This document shows positions 59,729 to 64,000 of a stretch of DNA of 64,000 bases, piece after piece. The notes under the pieces were generated by a model. That model was not told where the DNA came from, did no database searches, and was given only the letters and a program-made list of their open reading frames with translations. Numbering within the stretch: position 1 is the first letter of the stretch; every line of letters starts with the position of its first letter. Position numbers and translations under genes: made by a program. This stretch comes from Streptomyces cucumeris (GTDB taxonomy: Bacteria > Actinomycetota > Actinomycetes > Streptomycetales > Streptomycetaceae): contig NZ_JANCLX010000019.1 in the NCBI RefSeq assembly GCF_024295805.1, positions 1 to 64,000 on the forward strand. Direction: 5' to 3'.

Positions 59729-59959
59729 CTAGCGGTCCGGACGGACCGAGCGCACCATGTGTGCCGCCTGGACCAGGGCGGGCAGCGAGTAGTCCGGAGG
59801 CGGGGGGATGGCGACGGCGATGACAGTGGATGAGGCCGAGGCCGGCAGCGAGGACGGCTGCGACGGGGGAGAGCGTGCCGGGATGTACGCCGCGAAGTAC
59901 TCCTCCACCGGCCGTACACCCAGCGCGACGACGCTGCCCGCGGCGACGCGGGCAAACAG
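59729..59959 (-). pseudogene. Possible C-terminal remnant of a LysR regulator
   Basis: About 76 residues on the minus strand, FARVAAGSVVALGVRPVEEY then IAVAIPPPPDYSLPALVQAA and HMVRSVRPDR to TAG 59729-59731. The order resembles the end of LysR effector domains. The N-terminal winged helix is missing, and the sequence is frame-broken upstream. It is next to an MFS gene in the opposite direction, a common LysR/transporter arrangement. Fragment identity is uncertain. Confidence 0.35.
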
Positions 59960-60053
59960 CCCCCACCCCGTGCACCGGCCCGAAGCGTTACCCACCCGGC
60001 ACCGCGGCGGTAGCCCCAGGCCAACGCCATTCACCGACACTCCGGAAAGAGAC

Positions 60054-61316
60054 ATGACCAGCATCGCTCCCGGCGGCACGACGGACTCCATATCCGACCC
60101 CGCCCAGGCCCAGCCCCGCATCCTGCGCGTCCTGATCGCCTCTCAGATCCTCAGCGGCGCGGGCCTCGCCGCCGGCGCCACCGTCGGCGCCCTCCTTGCC
60201 CAGGACATGCTCGGCTCCACCAGCCTCGCGGGACTGCCCAGCGCCCTGTTCACCGCCGGCTCCGCTCTCGCCGCCATCGCCGTCGGCCGCATCTCCCAAT
60301 CCCGTGGCCGACGCCCCGGCCTCGCCGCCGGCTACCTCACCGGCGCCATCGGCTCCGCAGGCGTCATCACGGCCGTCATCCTGGACAACCCCGTCCTGCT
60401 GTTCACCGCCCTTTTCGTCTACGGCGCCGGAACCGCCACCAACCTCCAGGCCCGATACGCCGGAGCCGACCTCGCCACGCCCGACCACCGCGGCCGCGCT
60501 GTCTCAACCGTCCTGGTCGCCACCACTCTCGGCGGTGTCGCCGGACCCAACCTCGCGGCCCCCACCGGCCATCTCGCGGAAACCCTCGGCGTGCCCAACC
60601 TCGCTGGACTCTTCATCCTCTCCGGCATCGCCTACGCCCTGGCCGCCCTGGTCCTCGCCATCTGGCTGCGGCCCGATCCGCTGCTCCTGGCTCGCAGCCT
60701 CGCCATGTCGAAGGACACCAGGGCCGCCGACGCGACCGCCGTAGACGCCGCGGACACTCGGGAAGGCCGCAGAGCCGTCGTCTTCGGTGCGCTCGTCATG
60801 GTCCTCAGCCAGCTCGTCATGGCTGCGATCATGACGATGACACCGGTCCACATGCACGAACACGGCCACAGCACCGCCGCCTCCGGCCTCGTCATCGCCA
60901 TCCACATCGGCGCCATGTATCTGCCCTCACCACTGACCGGCTGGCTCGTCGACCGCTACGGCCATATGAAGATCGTCGCCGCCTCCGGCATCACCTTCCT
61001 GGCCGCCGGCGTCCTCGCCGCCACAGCACCCGGTGACTCCCTCGTACCCCTAGCGCTCGCGTTGGCCCTGCTGGGGCTGGGCTGGAACTTCGGCCTCGTG
61101 TCCGGCACCGCGATCATCTCGGACACCGTCCCGCTCGCCACCCGTGCCAAGACCCAAGGAGTGGTCGACGTCGCCATCGCCATCGCCGGCGCCACCGGCG
61201 GCATGGCCTCCGGTGTCATGGTCGCCGCCACCAGCTACCCCGTCCTAGCCCTTACCGGCGGCATCCTCTCCCTCGCCCTCCTGCCCGCTGTCGCCACCAC
61301 CGCCTACCGCCGATGA
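60054..61316 (+). CDS. MFS transporter
   Basis: 420 residues from ATG 60054 with GGAAAGAG before it. Twelve hydrophobic helices are expected. MFS signature after TM2 reads AVGRISQSRGRRPGLAAGYL; the second half has the GWLVDRYGHMK version. The early part QILSGAGLAAGATVGALLAQ and the central cytoplasmic loop are typical of the Bcr/CflA-like drug antiporter group. It probably exports a small molecule. The nearby LysR remnant may once have controlled it. Confidence 0.88.
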   Translation: MTSIAPGGTTDSISDPAQAQPRILRVLIASQILSGAGLAAGATVGALLAQDMLGSTSLAGLPSALFTAGSALAAIAVGRISQSRGRRPGLAAGYLTGAIGSAGVITAVILDNPVLLFTALFVYGAGTATNLQARYAGADLATPDHRGRAVSTVLVATTLGGVAGPNLAAPTGHLAETLGVPNLAGLFILSGIAYALAALVLAIWLRPDPLLLARSLAMSKDTRAADATAVDAADTREGRRAVVFGALVMVLSQLVMAAIMTMTPVHMHEHGHSTAASGLVIAIHIGAMYLPSPLTGWLVDRYGHMKIVAASGITFLAAGVLAATAPGDSLVPLALALALLGLGWNFGLVSGTAIISDTVPLATRAKTQGVVDVAIAIAGATGGMASGVMVAATSYPVLALTGGILSLALLPAVATTAYRR

Positions 61317-61499
61317 ACTCCCCCCCACGCACCCCGCACTCCCACGCCTGGCATCACCGTCGACGGCCCGGTACTGCTCCTCGCCCGGCCACGCCTCCTT
61401 CTGCTGCCGTCGGCCGGACCAGCCTCACCACGAGCAGCTGCAGCAGAACATTCCCTGACGCAGCCCGTGTGAGAGTCAGGTGTGATCCAGAATGATGGG

Positions 61500-62042
61500 A
61501 TGGTCACGCTTGAGACTCCCCGTTTGATCCTGCGTCGCTGGCGCGAGGAAGACGTTGCGCCCATGGCTGTCGTCAATGCCGACCCCGAGGTCATGCGGTG
61601 GATCCGTGACGGCAGCGTCCGTGATGAACAGCAGACTCGCAGCGGGGTCCAGGCATGGGAGAGCGAGTGGGAATCACAGGGCTTCGGCCTGTTCGCCGTG
61701 GAGGTGCGGTCCACTGGTGAACTGGCCGGGTTCACCGGCCTTTCGGTGCCCGGCTTCTTGCCGGAGGTACTGCCGGCGGTTGAGGTCGGCTGGCGGCTGG
61801 GACGTTCACACTGGGGGCAGGGCCTGGCTACCGAGGCCGCGAGAGCTGCTCTGCGGTTCGGGTTCGAAGAGCGGGGGCTGGAGCGGATCGTCAGCATCGC
61901 TCAAGTGGGCAACGACGCCTCCGAGCGGATCATGACCAAACTGGGGATGCATCCGGTCCGTGAGACCGTCAATCCCACCTGCGGTCGGCGAGTGCGGGTG
62001 TTCGAGTTGTCTTCGGAGCAGTACGTCACAACCACTCTTTGA
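61500..62042 (+). CDS. GNAT N-acetyltransferase (RimJ/RimL type)
   Basis: 180 residues from ATG 61500 (VTLETPRLILRRWREEDVAP); a GTG at 61482 would add six residues. The acetyl-CoA loop is GQGLATEAARAALRFGFEE (about 99-117), followed by SIAQVGNDASERIMTKLGM. Substrate unknown. No strong ribosome-binding site is visible. Confidence 0.88.
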   Translation: MVTLETPRLILRRWREEDVAPMAVVNADPEVMRWIRDGSVRDEQQTRSGVQAWESEWESQGFGLFAVEVRSTGELAGFTGLSVPGFLPEVLPAVEVGWRLGRSHWGQGLATEAARAALRFGFEERGLERIVSIAQVGNDASERIMTKLGMHPVRETVNPTCGRRVRVFELSSEQYVTTTL

Positions 62043-62238
62043 TGGCGCAACACTCGGCCGAGTGCCGGGACTTGTGGTCCTCCGGGTTGTCACGATCCGC
62101 CCCGCAAGGCGCTGTTGCTCAGGTGGGCTGATGCGGCCTCGCCGGTGCCCGAGTCGGTGTCCGCCTGGTCGAGTTCCTGTCTGACGCTCTCCAGGTGGAG
62201 CAGGTCGGCCGGGGTCTGCACACCGACCTCGGGCGCGG

Positions 62239-63144
62239 TCAGACGTCGCGGCCCTGGATCTGTGTGGCGGCGTGGTGCAACTCGGTGAGGACCGTTCGGA
62301 CGGCGCTCCGGGCGGTGCGCTCGGGCCGGTGGAGCACGTCGATGTGGCGTAGGGCGTGTACTCCGCTCAGTGGCCTGAGCACGACGTCGGGGTGCGCGCG
62401 GGCAGTCCAGCGGGGCATCAGCGCGATGCCACCGCCGGCGGCTACGGCCTCGGCGACCACCGCGAATTCGTTGATCCGGTGGACGATCTCGAGTCGGCGG
62501 TTGGCGACGCTGGCGATGGCCTCGATGGTGGCCATCAACGGGAAGCCATCATGGACCGTGATCCACGGCTGGTCCGCCACGTCCCGCGGTGAAAGCAGTG
62601 GCTTGGAGGCCAGCGGGTGACCGGCCGACAGGGCCACGTCGAGGGGCTCACGCAGCAACGTGGCCGAGGCCACGGTGCGCGGCCAGGGTGGAGCGTGATC
62701 GAGGCGATGAGCGAGCACGAGATCGTAGTCGCGGGTGAGGGCGGGGAACCGGTCCTGGGCGACGTCTTCGTCGGCGAGCGCGGGGCGGGGCCGGTCGGGG
62801 CCGGCGAGGCCGCGTAGGAGGAGCGGGAAGAACGCGGAGGCGGCACTGTGAAAGGCGGCCACCGATACGACGCCGTCGGGTTGGCCGACGAAGTCGGTGA
62901 TGGTGTGGCGTGCCCGTGCCAGCGCGGTCTCCACCTCGATGGCGGCCGCGGCCAAGGCCTGCCCGGCGTCGGTCAGCACCACCCGGCGTCCGGCGCGTTC
63001 GGTGAGCGGGACGGGGATCGAGCGCTGCAGCAGCCGAAGCTGCTGTGAAATCGCGGACGGCGTCACGTGCAGTGCCTCGGCGACCGCACTGACGCTGCCC
63101 AGATCTCCCAGTTCGCGCAGGATCCGGAGCTGCCTTTCATCCAT
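62239..63144 (-). CDS. LysR-family regulator of an EamA transporter
   Basis: 301 residues. Winged helix at about residues 1-65 (QLRILRELGDLGSVSAVAEALH then TPSAISQQLRLLQRSI, partly quoted), followed by a two-lobed effector domain (PRPALADEDVAQDRFPAL). Divergent from the EamA gene with a T-N11-A-type site between them, the usual LysR arrangement. It probably activates the exporter in response to an unknown ligand. Confidence 0.92.
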   Translation of the reverse strand: MDERQLRILRELGDLGSVSAVAEALHVTPSAISQQLRLLQRSIPVPLTERAGRRVVLTDAGQALAAAAIEVETALARARHTITDFVGQPDGVVSVAAFHSAASAFFPLLLRGLAGPDRPRPALADEDVAQDRFPALTRDYDLVLAHRLDHAPPWPRTVASATLLREPLDVALSAGHPLASKPLLSPRDVADQPWITVHDGFPLMATIEAIASVANRRLEIVHRINEFAVVAEAVAAGGGIALMPRWTARAHPDVVLRPLSGVHALRHIDVLHRPERTARSAVRTVLTELHHAATQIQGRDV

Positions 63145-63162
63145 CCTGACATTGTAGTGCTG

Positions 63163-63179
63163 CTAAAGATCAGATTTAG
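63163..63179. promoter_or_regulatory. LysR-type operator
   Basis: CTAAA-N7-TTTAG (63163-63179), AT-rich in a GC-rich window, midway between the divergent LysR and EamA genes. It contains the T-N11-A spacing typical of LysR sites. Confidence 0.55.
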
Positions 63180-63224
63180 AAGTTGGTCATGGTCTTCAAC
63201 GTTCTGAGGGTGCAGCGTGGGGGC

Positions 63225-64000
63225 ATGCCTGTTGCCCGCCGTACCGATGCGGTACTCCTGCTGGTCGCGTTGGTCTGGGGATCCAGCTATCTCGCAGCCA
63301 AAACGGCCACCGTCGCGCTCCCGGTCATGGCGGTGCTGTTCGCCCGATATGGGATCTCCGCACTCGCGTGCGCGGCCCTGGTCGCCTCCCGCCGTCAGGC
63401 GCGCCGCTGGACCCGAGCGGAGATCCGTGTCGGGTCGCTGCTGGGAGTCACACAAGCGGCGGTGCTCGTGCTGGAGACCTACGGGGTGGCGCACACCAGC
63501 GCCGCCAATGCCGGGCTGATCATCAGCCTGACCATCGTGCTGACGCCGGTGCTGGACCGCACCGGCAGCCGTCGGCTGCCAGGGGCGTTCTTCCTCGCCG
63601 CCGGACTGTGTGTGCTGGCCGTCGCGCTGCTCACCTCGAGCACCGGGCTGCACGCACCGCGGCTCGGAGACGTGCTGATCCTCGTCGCGGCCGCCGTCCG
63701 GGCCGGGCACGTCGTCCTCGTCGGACGGCTCACGGCGGGCCGCTCCATGGACCCACTGCGCCTGACGACCGCCCAGACAGTCGTCGGCTCGATCCTGTTC
63801 CTGCCACCCGCCATCACCCACCTGCCTGATCTGGCCCACAGCACCGCCACCACCTGGACCCAGCTGATCTATCTCGCCCTGTTCTGCAGCGTCTTCGCCT
63901 TCCTCGCCCAGACCTGGGCCGTGCAGGGCACCTCCGCAACCCGGGCCAGCCTTCTGCTGGGGACCGAACCGATCTGGGCCGTTGCCACCGGGGTCAGCCT
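63225..64000 (+). CDS. EamA/DMT family transporter, 3' end outside window
   Basis: 258 residues read in frame to the window edge, from ATG 63225. Repeated pairs of hydrophobic helices (LLLVALVWGSSYLAAKTATV with the EamA WGSSY motif, then SAANAGLIISLTIVLTPVLD and ATRASLLLGTEPIWAV) mark a ten-helix DMT protein. About 30-50 residues are missing. Divergent from LysR. Probably exports amino acids or other small metabolites. Confidence 0.88.
   Translation, partial: MPVARRTDAVLLLVALVWGSSYLAAKTATVALPVMAVLFARYGISALACAALVASRRQARRWTRAEIRVGSLLGVTQAAVLVLETYGVAHTSAANAGLIISLTIVLTPVLDRTGSRRLPGAFFLAAGLCVLAVALLTSSTGLHAPRLGDVLILVAAAVRAGHVVLVGRLTAGRSMDPLRLTTAQTVVGSILFLPPAITHLPDLAHSTATTWTQLIYLALFCSVFAFLAQTWAVQGTSATRASLLLGTEPIWAVATGVS

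Noticed and set aside
62090..62221. 43-residue open frame between GNAT and LysR genes, minus strand (GTG start)
   Set aside because: Codon use is good but no ribosome-binding site and no recognisable family; may be a remnant or just readable spacer.
1..64000. CRISPR arrays, rRNA and tRNA genes
   Set aside because: Looked for regular spaced repeats and tRNA/rRNA-like cores; none found.

Overview
The window comes from a high-GC actinomycete, almost certainly Streptomyces. Coding regions are strongly GC-biased at the third codon position, GTG and TTG starts are common, TetR and LysR regulators are dense, TTA codons are rare, and there is a giant type I polyketide synthase (PKS). The mixture of secondary metabolism, regulators paired with efflux pumps or oxidoreductases, secreted proteins and gene remnants looks like an accessory (chromosome-arm) region. 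No rRNA, tRNA or CRISPR array was seen.

Left part (1-26 kb). The end of an IS transposase is followed by an acetate-type permease pair (DUF485 plus ActP-like). Then come several small regulator/target modules: LysR with an NmrA-like reductase and a darcynin; TetR with an MFS pump and an FAD monooxygenase; TetR with an ABM protein and an FAD monooxygenase; TetR with two methyltransferase-like proteins and a thioredoxin-reductase-like flavoprotein; TetR next to a membrane Ser/Thr kinase; TetR with an MBL hydrolase and a DUF3159-like membrane protein. Most modules carry a clear inverted-repeat operator in the control region. A cyclophilin, a fumarylacetoacetate-hydrolase-family enzyme and a SUKH-4-like immunity protein lie among them. 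The stretch 23.6-25.5 kb is gene-poor and holds a broken HIT-family gene.

Dormancy/stress island (26.2-32.0 kb). A DUF1918/nitroreductase protein, a CBS-BON protein, a truncated and a full tandem universal stress protein, a PPK2 polyphosphate kinase and another tandem universal stress protein match the gene types of mycobacterial DosR/DevR and streptomycete OsdR hypoxia regulons. A shared GGGCC-centred motif lies at two of the control regions.

RiPP cluster (33.8-41.6 kb, minus strand). A 41-residue precursor peptide at 41358-41483 heads a streptolysin-S-like linear azol(in)e peptide operon. It is followed by a hairpin, a SagB-type dehydrogenase, an E1-like partner (SagC role), a YcaO cyclodehydratase (SagD role), two CPBP proteases (SagE role), an ABC ATPase, an ABC permease and an LCM-type methyltransferase. 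The precursor leader resembles SagA and the core is Cys/Ser/Thr-rich. This is the most interesting system in the window. A secreted ricin-type lectin with a possible pore-forming C-terminal part is encoded just upstream as its own unit.

Polyketide region (47.7-58.2 kb, plus strand). A single 2778-residue protein has the order CoA-ligase, ACP, KS, AT (malonyl-type), DH, KR, ACP, TE. A macrolide-type glycosyltransferase (TTA at codon 3) and a haloalkane dehalogenase follow. Together they suggest a small glycosylated polyketide made from a free-acid starter.

Right end (58.3-64 kb). A Tat-exported protein of unknown function, an MFS transporter beside a probable LysR remnant, a GNAT acetyltransferase, and a LysR regulator divergent from an EamA transporter that runs off the window.
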